A DNA stretch of 64,000 bases. It comes from Tuctoria greenei. Its lineage: Eukaryota; Streptophyta; Magnoliopsida; Poales; Poaceae. Numbering within the stretch: the stretch's first letter is position 1; each line of letters starts with the position of its first letter. A model generated the notes under the pieces. The model worked only from the letters and a program-made list of their open reading frames with translations, made no database searches and was not told the origin of the DNA. A program made the position numbers and the translations under genes. Positions 55,530 to 64,000 of the stretch are shown here, in pieces. Location of the stretch: contig JAYESD010000001.1 of the NCBI GenBank assembly GCA_036927565.1, forward strand, positions 281,739,560 to 281,803,559, written 5' to 3'.

Positions 55530-56967
55530 TGATAGGAGGATGATTCCCGATCTTCCGAGAGGTATGGTAAACTTGATTGGGTGGAGATCTCGACGTTGAT
55601 GATCTAAGGCTCCAAACGAACGAAACCCCGCAATCACTACACCACTGCTCTGTTGGTTATCACCCGTGTCACACAAATGACCTCGCCATGAAGGCTTATC
55701 CCTGCAAGCACAATCAAGAACACAAGCAAGAACAGCGAAGTTGCAATCAAAACTGAATTGATCACGAAATTGGGGTCTCACAACAGATGATCGGTGACGC
55801 TGTTCAATGACAGATTGTATCTAAGCAAAACACAACTCTAATGTGGTGACGGCTTCTGTATAAATAGGAGTTTAGGGCGTGCAATACCCCATGACGAAAC
55901 CCTAATGGGCTTCCACATGATACACGGGCCAGCAGCCCAAAAGACGGTGGCGCAGCACCGGACAGATTCTGGGCGGCCACTTGTTTCGCTGATTCCCGTC
56001 AAGTTAGAAGTAATTTTGAGGTGCGGCTGGTTCCATTGGAAGCTTTATGAAATCACGGCTCCAACCATATATAGAACGTCCAAATCTAACTCTATATGTG
56101 TCTGGGGCATCAATTTTGGTGAAGGCAACTCCTGGAACCCGAGGTGGAGTCGAAGTCAAGTTGGACTTGGGCTCCTCCTTGGTGTGCATGTCCTATCTCC
56201 TCCTCCTTGACTCGTTGGACTCCTCCAAGCCCTTGCTGGTCCTCTCCATTGTTCCTAATCAATAAAACATGCATAGAAACAAGTGTAAGTTCTCAAAAAC
56301 AATTGACAAGGTTAGAACATACCTGGAGATCCAATTGTCACGCACGTGCTCTAGTGGTTGGTCCTTGCATTGTATGCAAAGGAGTGATGTCCTCATCATC
56401 CTCCCCCTCTTGAATTGGAATCGTCCTCGACTCAAGCTCATCTTCCTCACCCATGTATGGCTTCAAATCTGAAATGTTAAATGTGGAACTAACTCCAAAC
56501 TCGGGAGGCAACTCAAGTTTATATGCATTATCATTTATCTTCTCAAGAACCTTAAAAGGTCCAGCAGCACGTGGTATGAGTTTGGACTTCCTCAAATCCG
56601 GTAACCTATCTTTTCTCAAATGAACCCACACCAAATCAGCGGGTTCCAATTTTACCTCCTTCCTACCTTTACTAGCAGCAATGCGATACTTTTCATTCAT
56701 TTTTTCAATTTTTAACTTAGTAGCTTCATGCAACTTAAGAATAAATTCAGAACGTTGTGTAGCATCTAAGTTCACAATTTCAATATGTGGTAAAGGTAGC
56801 AAATCAATTGGAGCACGAGGATTGAAACCATAGACTACCATAAACCGACTTAACTTGGTTGTGGAGTGAATAGAACTGTTATAAGCAAACTCAATATGTG
56901 GCAAACACTCCTCCCACAACCTCAAATTATCTTTCAAAACAGCCCGCAACATAGTAGATAAGGTACG
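55530..56967 (-). mobile_element. 3' end of a second CRM-like element, minus strand
   Basis: The LTR occupies 55530-56398 (869 bp; minus strand TGATGAGGACATCACTCC to CTCCTATCA), a PPT lies at 56399-56412, and a pol remnant runs to 56967. It is homologous to 44720-46161. The rest of the element is missing: the pol ends abruptly next to a Tekay-like LTR fragment. Confidence 0.85.
56338..56967 (-). pseudogene. Integrase C-terminal remnant of the second CRM-like element
   Basis: From the break the product reads [97 protein letters not shown] and FNISDLKPYMGEEDELE, ending PTTRARA at 56338. The last 60 bases lie in the LTR. This copy is open over 204 codons with no stop and is better preserved than the copy at 44111-45597. 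It lacks the catalytic D-D-E core, so it is a fragment. Confidence 0.87.
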
Positions 56968-59399
56968 TTCGGACTAGCCGCAACCTCTCTGTCTAACTTC
57001 GGACTAGTCCGGCCCTTTTTGGACTTGTCCGGTAAATCATGACTCCGGGTTGATCTTTTGTTTCATGACTTGTTCTTGGGTTTTCCGTTAAGTGGGCCTA
57101 GGGACGTCATGCCTAACTCTTTTAGAGCCCATGTGGGACTCCAAACCGAACCCTATTCATCTCAAACTCGAAATCCACCCAACCCTAGCCCTCCACCTCT
57201 ATATAAACAACCCCACCCCTTGGCTTGACATCTATTTGCCACTTTTCAACCACACCCAAACCCTAGCTCATGAATAGCCACCACCAAGGAGGGAGAAGGA
57301 GATCTAGAGCAAGAAGAATAAGAGGAGGAAACAAAAGAGGGTCAAGATCTCCATCATGTTTTCATTCTTCATCGGTGATTCACCATCAAGTTCTTCATCA
57401 ACCCTAGATCGTCAAGACCCAAGTGTTGCCTTCAATACCCTTGATTATTTGGAGTCTTGGACACCTTTTATACCTTCTACTTCCGCTTCCTTATGTGAAT
57501 TCAACCCCAAATCTTCAAATTCACATCGATCTAGAAAACCCTAGTTTGCCAGTTCTGCGAAGTGTGGACTAGTCGGTCCCTAGTGGACTAGTCTGATTTT
57601 TCTGGTTAAATTGAGTTAAATTAATTCTAAAATTAGATTGAATCAACTCCAAACATGTGTAGACTTCTTAATAACCATTGTAATTGATTAATAAACATCA
57701 CTAACAACTCATTAACTAGTTTTCCTTTGCAATTGCATTAATCATGCATGTCATGAAATATTGAGTAATATATGTGCACTTATTGATTGTGATTCTTGTC
57801 TTGTATGTTTATTTCGCGGTTTAGACAGATTTGTGCTAGAGAGTGCTGCGGAGGATCTCCAACACTAAGAGTTTGAAGGCTTTGACTCGAACCAATCCCA
57901 AGAGCAAGGCAAGTGTCCTTGAACATATTGACCTTGTTTTCACAATAAATGTTTTGGTTTCAAAACTGCATGCTTGTGTCAATTTGATGGGAACCTATGC
58001 TAGTAAGTTTACGAGCTTTATTTAACCACCCTTGTCACCTGGAATTCATGATAGAGAGTCGGGATGGTCTTTTTACCCTTTTTGCTTCGCTTAACTAATT
58101 GGGATGGAACAACTATACCACTTAACTTAATTATGCATTTATGATATTTAATTAACATGAATTGGTTAATATGATGTGGTAATGGGTGATCTAAGCAAGT
58201 CTGGTATGAGGATGGGTTGGAAGTTATGGTGGTTTGCTTGCTTTAGATCTAAGGACCGGTTCATGCGAGAATAAGCCAGGACTACAGTGCCAACATGAGG
58301 CCAAGTATGGGTGTGGTGTAGCTGATTAATTAGGGTTTGTCAGTGTTGTTTGGACCATTAAGGATGCTCGGGGAAGGGGTAGTCAGACTGGGTTTGTTGA
58401 TGATTGGTGGGACTACCCTCGGATCCGAATGGCTCAAGAGGGGGCCCTTGGTTGAAGATGTGCTCAGTTGGAGACATCGCCACCAGTGAAACCTTAGTGG
58501 GGTCTAAATTGGCTAGTAATCCCTTTGTAAAAGCTATTTTGTGATCTCTTGGTCACACACCGATGGAGGTGTGAGACGGCATAATAGAGGTTCTAACCAC
58601 TTCAAGGTGATGAAATCACAAACACATAGGTAAAGTGGTACAACCTCTACAAAGTGTCTTTAAAACTATCATGATAGTCGTGCTCTCAGTTATGAGCACC
58701 TGGATAACTTCCATGAGTAGAGGGAAATTGGGATTTGGGATGGTTATGGTTTGGTACTGGTTATGGCTGGTTATGGATTAAATTCTAGTATTGGATATGA
58801 TTAATGGTAATGGTGAAATCTGGTATATTGATGATGGTAATGAAATATGGAATGGTATTATGATAATTATATGGTTTATGATGTGTTTGCTTCACATACA
58901 TATAACATATTGCTTTTCAAATATTTTAATGTACTTTTCAGCAATTAGCCTTTATTATATTCATCATTTGAATCAGCTACATGTCATACTTTCCACACTT
59001 GTTGAGTACGACATGTACTCACCCTTGCAAATGCCCCACAAACAGTTGCAGGTCAGGATTGGGAGTATATCGATGATAATGCAGAGTTATAGGTCGTGTC
59101 TGCCATCAGTTTGCCGGTGGTGTTGTTTAGAGCTGCGCTATACCCTATTTGCTTATGCTGCTTAGTTGTGTAGTTGCTTTATTTAGTTTATTTCTGCTGC
59201 ATTAGTTGGAACTTGTCATTAATATTTATTAGAGCTTGTATTCGAGGATATTATGAATTGTGCAATACAAATGCTTAATTAATCCTGTTCTATGGTAATT
59301 TTATATATATCCTTTTGTGAATGCACTCGTGTATGTGTGTTGAACGTTATGGGCACACATATGCATTCACTTGGTTCATTTTCGGAACCGGGTGTCACA
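56968..59399 (+). mobile_element. Tekay-B 5' LTR, 5'-truncated
   Basis: Begins inside the LTR (TTCGGACTAGCCGCAACC) and ends ACCGGGTGTCACA. Homologous in reverse to the solo LTR 13079-15924, which shows that the first part, including TGTAACACCC, is missing. Palindrome motifs cluster at 56970-57035 and 57560-57600. The ORF at 58791-59165 is LTR sequence. Confidence 0.87.
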
Positions 59400-59402
59400 A
59401 AT

Positions 59403-59416
59403 TGGTATCAGAGCCA
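59403..59416 (+). other. Tekay-B primer binding site
   Basis: TGGTATCAGAGCCA, a full match to the tRNA-iMet primer site, a few bases after the LTR end. Confidence 0.9.
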
Positions 59417-59668
59417 CAGGTTGACCGTAAGACGCAGCCCAGATAGAATGGACACTTTAGAGCACATAGGAGCCCTCGGGAATCGATGTGTTTTTGGTTG
59501 GTGTGCTATTTGCTATGTATTGCTGCTTGTGTGCTTAGTAGAGGATTTTGGGATGTTTTAGCATTGCCATGTCCATATAGGATAGTATAGGTAGTTGCTT
59601 AGTTTCATATCCCTTGATGCATATAGTTGGGGATGTTTTCTAAATTCTTGCCTCTTGCTTTTCTTCAG

Positions 59669-60834
59669 ATGGTGAGGACTCGCAACCAGAGGGATGGCAA
59701 TGATGAGGAGGAGAACAAAGGAGCACCTCAGAACAACAATGGACAAGGACCTTCCCAGGGAGCTATCAATCTTGTGCAACTATTGGCTATGCAAAACCAG
59801 CTCAGGCAGACCATGATACAGACTATGGGACAGCTGCAGGTTGGTAACATCAACAATCAGCCCACATGCCTTCACTGCCACCCCCACATTCTCATAACCG
59901 GTTGGGAGAGTTTATGAGGACTAGGCCACCAACCTTTTCTCAAGCCGCTGACCCTATGGATGTTGATGATTGGCTCAAGTCTGTGGAGAAAAAGCTAGCT
60001 ATTATCCAATGCAGTGATCGGGAGAAGGTGCTATTCGCATCTCATCAACTTGTTGGAGCAGCTGCCGATTGGTGAGATTCACTATGCAATGCTCATGAGA
60101 ACCAAGAGAGAATTACTTGAGTTGAGTTCAAGGAGAGCTTCCATTCTCATTATGTGCCCAAGGGTGTTATGATTTTGAAGAGGCAAGAATTCGAGAACCT
60201 GAGGCAGGAAAGATCGAGTCTGGGTGAATATCTCAACAAATTCACTCAACTTTCAAATTATGCGCATGAGGATGTGAGCCGGGACAGCCAGAAGCAATAC
60301 TTGTTCATGAGGGGCTTGAACAATGAAATCCAAGTACGATTGCTTAATTGTGACTATGCCAACTTCCAGAAGCTTGTGGAAAAAGCGATTGTAGTGGAGA
60401 ACAAAGTCTGCGAGATGGAGCAAGACAACAAGAGGAAGGCACCATATCAAGGATAGAAACAAGGAAGTAATGTGCGTCCTGACTTTGCACCACCAAATGT
60501 GCCATATTACAGCTCCTCTGCTCCTGTACAACGCCCTGGTTATGCACTACGCCCAACTCAGTTTGTGCAGCAGCGCCCTGTTGTGCAAGCACCTAGTCTT
60601 CCAATGCCTTATGCACCTCGTGCAAACTTTCCTGGTGCCAATACATAGAATCAAGTCCGTCCAAATTCTGGTGCAGCAAAGAAGTGTTATACTTGTGGAG
60701 AAGTTGGACACTTTGTACATCAATGTCTTAAGTCAAGTCATGGTCAAGGAAGCAATGCATCGAGGCAAAATCCAAGACCCAATGGAGCACAGCTGCAAGG
60801 GAACCTTGGACAATAGAATTTTGCTCATGGCAAC
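59669..60834 (+). pseudogene. gag: Tekay-B gag
   Basis: The start MVRTRNQRDGNDEEENKG (59669) is chosen because MVRTR is the usual start of this gag family and follows the leader. A Gln-rich part (LLAMQNQLRQTMIQTMGQ) precedes a frameshift near 59866. The capsid then reads LGEFMRTRPPTFSQAADPMD, VDDWLKSVEKKLAIIQC and LVGAAADW with a TGA stop at 60074-60076, then FHSHYVPKGVMILKRQEFE and KQYLFMRGLNNEIQVRLLN. The CCHC knuckle is CYTCGEVGHFVHQC (about 60687-60728). Stops also occur near 60118, 60454 and 60648. Confidence 0.87.
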
Positions 60835-61341
60835 GTGAACCATGTCTCTATGGAGGATGCTCAACAAGCGGATGATGTGGTGATTGGTATGTTTCTCGCA
60901 AACTCCAACCCGCCGACTATGTTATTTGATTCTGAAGCATTGCATTCATTCATTGCATCAAAATATGTTACCAAGTATAGTTTGCCTATCTCTCATATGA
61001 AGTTTACTTTATTGCTTAAGTCTCCTGGAGGAGAGATGAGGACAAATATAGTATGTCCAAAAGTAAGCCTTAGAATAAGGGAGGTAGACTTCTTTGCCAA
61101 CCTCATTGTTTTGGATTCTCAAGGATTGGACAATATACTCGGTATGGACTGGTTGAGGAAGCACAATGGAGTCATTGAATGCGCCACGAAGACGGTGAAG
61201 TTGACCAATGAGGAAGGGATCACCATAAAGTTTGAAGCATCTCAACACGCACCGAAGCAATTGGAGCTGAATCATATGGATGGTGCCGCAATTGAGGAGA
61301 TTCGAGTGGTGTGCAAATTTTTTGATGTGTTTCCCGGATGA
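60835..61341 (+). pseudogene. Tekay-B protease
   Basis: An open frame of 168 codons. The catalytic motif reads MLFDSEALHSFIASKYVTKY (about 60918). Asp is kept but the conserved Gly of DSGA is Glu, probably inactivating. VDFFANLIVLDSQGLDNILG and MDWLRKHNGVIECATKTVKL follow. The frame shifts at about 61339 before RT. Confidence 0.83.
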
Positions 61342-62235
61342 GTATTCAGGTATGCCATCCGATCGAGATATTGAATTTGTTATTGATTTAATACCTGGAA
61401 CTGCAGCTATATCTAAGAGGACATATAGGATGCCTCCTAAGGAATTAGCGGAGCTCAAGAAGCAGATTCAAGAGCAACTAGAGAAGGGTTTTGTTCGCCC
61501 AATCTCTTCACCTTGGGGAGCGCCAGTTCTTTTTGTGGATAAGAAGGATGGATCACAAAGGATGTGTGTGGATTACCGAGCTCTCAATGAGGTGACCATC
61601 AAGAACAAGTAAACCTTGCTCTGCATACTGAATTCGTTTGATCAGATGAAGGGTGCATGTGTCTTCTCCAAGATTGATTTGAGGTCGAGATACTTTCAAA
61701 TGAAGATTAGACAAATGGACATACCTAAGATAGCTTTCAGGACATGGTATGGATCTTATGAGTATAACATGATGTCTTTTGGATTGATAAACGCGCCTGC
61801 CTACTTTATGTACCTCATGAATAAGGTCTTCATGGAGTACATGGATAAGTTTGTTGTGATGTTCATTGATGAAATTATAATCTACTCGAAGGATGAGAGG
61901 GAACATGAGGAACACATGAGGCTTACGTTGCAGAAATTGAGGGAGCATCAATTGTATGCCAAGTTCAATAAGTGTTAGTTTTGGTTAAGGGAGGTGTCGT
62001 TTTTGGGTCATATCATCTCAGGAGAAGGAGTATCGGTTGACCCAGGAAAAGTGAGGGATGTGTTGAAATGGGAACCCCCGCAAAACGTAAAGGAGATCCG
62101 GAGTTTTCTCAGAATGGTTGGATATTACCGTAGGTTCATCAAGGACTTTTCCAAGATAGCCAAGCCAATGACGGAATTGCTAATGAAGGGGGGAAGCGTT
62201 TCAATGGACTCAAGCTTGTCAAGAAAGTTTTGAGG
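61342..62235 (+). pseudogene. Tekay-B reverse transcriptase
   Basis: [20 protein letters not shown] and [20 protein letters not shown] continue to [15 protein letters not shown], then a stop at 61610. Then [35 protein letters not shown] and [20 protein letters not shown], in which the second catalytic aspartate of FIDD is Glu. A stop at 61976 and the thumb ([40 protein letters not shown]) follow. Confidence 0.87.
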
Positions 62236-62760
62236 AGTTGAAGAAAAGGTTAACAACAGCCCCAGTTTTGATATTGCCAGATGTGAGCAAAAGTTTTGAT
62301 ATTTATTGCGATGTATCGAGACAAGGACTTGGATCTGTATTGATGCAAGAAGGTCAAGTGGTTGCCTACGCATCGAGAAAATTGAAGAAATATGAGCAGA
62401 ATTATCCAACACATGATTTGGAACATGCAGCCGTGGTGCACGCATTGAAGATTTGTAGACATTATATCCTTGGACATAGGTGTGAAATTTATACGTATCA
62501 TAAGAGTCTCAAGTACATATTCACGCAAACGGACCTGAATTTTAGGCAACGGAGATGATTGGAGCTCATCAAGGATTATGATTTGGGAATCAATTATCAC
62601 CCGGGAAAAGCCAATGTAGTGGTCGATGCCTTGAGTAGAAAAGGAGTAAGTCACCAACTCACAGTTCGAGAGCTGCCATCCGAGCTATGTAAGGAGTTTG
62701 AACAGTTGAATCTTGGATTTGTGAATGAGATGGGGATAATGGAGTCAAATCCGACCTTGG
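62236..62760 (+). pseudogene. Tekay-B RNase H and linker
   Basis: [60 protein letters not shown] and [18 protein letters not shown], then a stop near 62557, and ELIKDYDLGINYHPGKANVV. The alanine of the CDAS block is Val. Confidence 0.83.
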
Positions 62761-64000
62761 AGCAAGAAATTCGAGAGGGTCAAACAAAGGACGAGGAAAT
62801 CCAAGAATTCAAGGAAAGGACCCAAGAGGGGAGAGAATTCAGATTTGATGAGGATGACCGTGGTACCTTATGGCTTGGAAAAAGGATTGTCGTGCCTAAT
62901 GTGAAGCATATTCGGGAGACAATATTAAAAGAGGCACATGACTCACCATACTCAATTCATCCCAGTTGTACAAAGATGTACAAAGACTTGAAGACATGTT
63001 ATTGGTGGGCTAGCTTGAAAAAGGACATAGCCGAATATGTAACTTTGTGTGATGTGTGCTAACGAGTCAAGGCGGAACATCAAAGGCTAGTTGGATTATT
63101 ACATCCATTGAGGATTCTGGAATGGAAGTGGGAATAAATTGGAATGGACTTCATAGTTGGTTTACCGCGTACTCAGTCCGGTTATAACTCAATCTGGGTA
63201 ATTGTGGATCGGTTGACCAAGTCAGCTCACTTCATCCCTGTCAAGACCAAGTATACAGCAATACAATTGGCAGACCTATATATGCAGCATATTGTGTGCC
63301 GACATGGGGTTCCGAAGAAGATAGTCGCGGATAGAGGTTCCCAATTTACCTCCAGGTTATGCAAAAATTGCATGAAGCTTTGGGAGCAAGGTTGAATTTC
63401 AGCTCAGCATATCACCCTCAAACGGATGGACAAACTGAGAGAACCAATCAGATTTTGGAGGATATGCTAAGAGCTTGTGCTTTGAAGCATGGGAAGAGTT
63501 GGGACAAGAGCTTGCCATATGCGGAGTTTTCATACAACAATAGTTACCAAGCAAGTTTGAAGATGTCACCATATGAAGCACTTTACGGAAGGAAGTGTAG
63601 GACACCCTTGTTTTGGAATGAGACGGGAGAGACTCAAGTATTTGGTCCGGATGTGTTACTAGAGGCTGAAAAGCAAGTCCAAATTATTCATGAAAACTTG
63701 AGGGCTGCTCAATCAAGGCAAAAAGGCTATACGGACAATAGGAGAAGGAAACCTTTGAAGTGGGAGACTTCGTCTACCTCAAGGCGTCACCAATGAGAGG
63801 CCATAAGAGGTTTAACATAAGAGGCAAGCTAGCCCCTTGATACATTGGGACATTCAAGATTTTGGACAAAAGAGGAGAAGTAGCGTATAAGTTGGAGATG
63901 CCAACTCACTTATCAGATGTACATGATGTGTTTCATGTTTCACAGCTTAAGAAGTGCTTGAGGGTACCGAAAGAACAAGTGACAATGGAAGAATTGGAAT
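62761..64000 (+). pseudogene. Tekay-B integrase, cut by window end
   Basis: The zinc-binding part is HDSPYSIHPSCTKMYKDLKT and YVTLCDVC with a stop at 63060-63062. The core is MDFIVGLPRTQSGYNSIWVI, KKIVADRGSQFTSR and TDGQTERTNQILEDMLRACA, with all three catalytic residues present but a frameshift near 63365. A C-terminal segment with ASLKMSPYEALYGRKCRTPL continues to a frame break near 63750. GPF-type and LSDVHDVFHVSQLKKCLRVP sequence (63900-63970) reaches the window end. The chromodomain would lie beyond. Confidence 0.85.

Larger units (their letters stand above)
56968..64000 (+). mobile_element. Tekay-B: second Tekay-like chromovirus, truncated at both ends
   Basis: An LTR lacking its 5' start (56968-59399), PBS, gag, protease, RT, RNase H and integrase, running off the window. 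Gene order and protein blocks match Tekay-A. It keeps the gag start that Tekay-A lost. All domains carry a few stops or frameshifts. Confidence 0.9.

Noticed and set aside
59403..59416. tRNA gene suggested by tRNA-like sequence
   Set aside because: These are short primer binding sites complementary to tRNA 3' ends; no cloverleaf is present.

Overview
This window looks like plant nuclear DNA, most likely from a grass, and it is made almost entirely of nested and broken transposable elements. I found no host gene, tRNA or rRNA gene. The grass assignment rests on the mix of families: Tekay-like chromoviruses with long LTRs starting TGTAACACCC, a CACTA (En/Spm) transposon, an Athila-like element with a tRNA-Asp-type primer site, a CRM-like element with LTRs of the form TGATGAGG...CTCATCA, and a Tat-like antisense coiled-coil ORF. 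The CRM-like copies suggest, but do not prove, pericentromeric DNA. The species cannot be determined.

Left half (1-34502): the frame is an Athila-like element on the + strand whose 5' end lies off the window. Its 5' LTR (visible as 867-1537 plus 12380-12867) is cut by a minus-strand LTR (1-866) and by a complete Tekay-like element (Tekay-A, 1538-12379, 5-bp target duplication TAGAC). Its internal region carries a tRNA-Asp-like primer site (12880-12898), a gag interrupted by a minus-strand solo LTR (13079-15924), a protease, and an ATHILA ORF-1-like gene behind a possible internal TATA box. I see no reverse transcriptase, RNase H or integrase, so it was probably non-autonomous. Its 3' LTR (21908-34502) is split by an 11-kb minus-strand CACTA transposon (22414-33454, 3-bp duplication CCC). 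The CACTA encodes TNP2-type and Ptta/En/Spm-type proteins, both broken, and was itself invaded by two Athila-family LTRs.

Middle (34503-47460): remains of an older minus-strand Tekay-like element (gag 34503-36523, PBS near 36526-36540, LTR from 36542). Its LTR was invaded by a complete CRM-like chromovirus (37965-46161, duplication GGTCT), whose pol was in turn invaded by a 685-bp solo LTR (43209-43893, duplication CAAAC).

Right part (47461-64000): an LTR fragment, a DUF4283/zinc-knuckle pseudogene, a short Athila-family LTR fragment, a 3.5-kb array of 70-bp tandem repeats with hairpin potential, an antisense coiled-coil ORF of Tat-like type, the 3' end of a second CRM-like element on the minus strand, and a second Tekay-like element (Tekay-B) with a 5'-truncated LTR that runs off the window in its integrase gene.

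Every long coding region carries stops or frameshifts, so this is a decayed insertion nest. Five insertions can be placed by target duplications: three LTR elements with exact 5-bp duplications, the CACTA with an exact 3-bp duplication, and two solo LTRs with one mismatch each. Most informative for follow-up are the hairpin inside the CACTA 5' region, the palindromic CGGACTAGTCCG motif shared by unrelated LTR families, the 70-bp array, and the Athila-like element that keeps gag, protease and ORF-1 but no polymerase.
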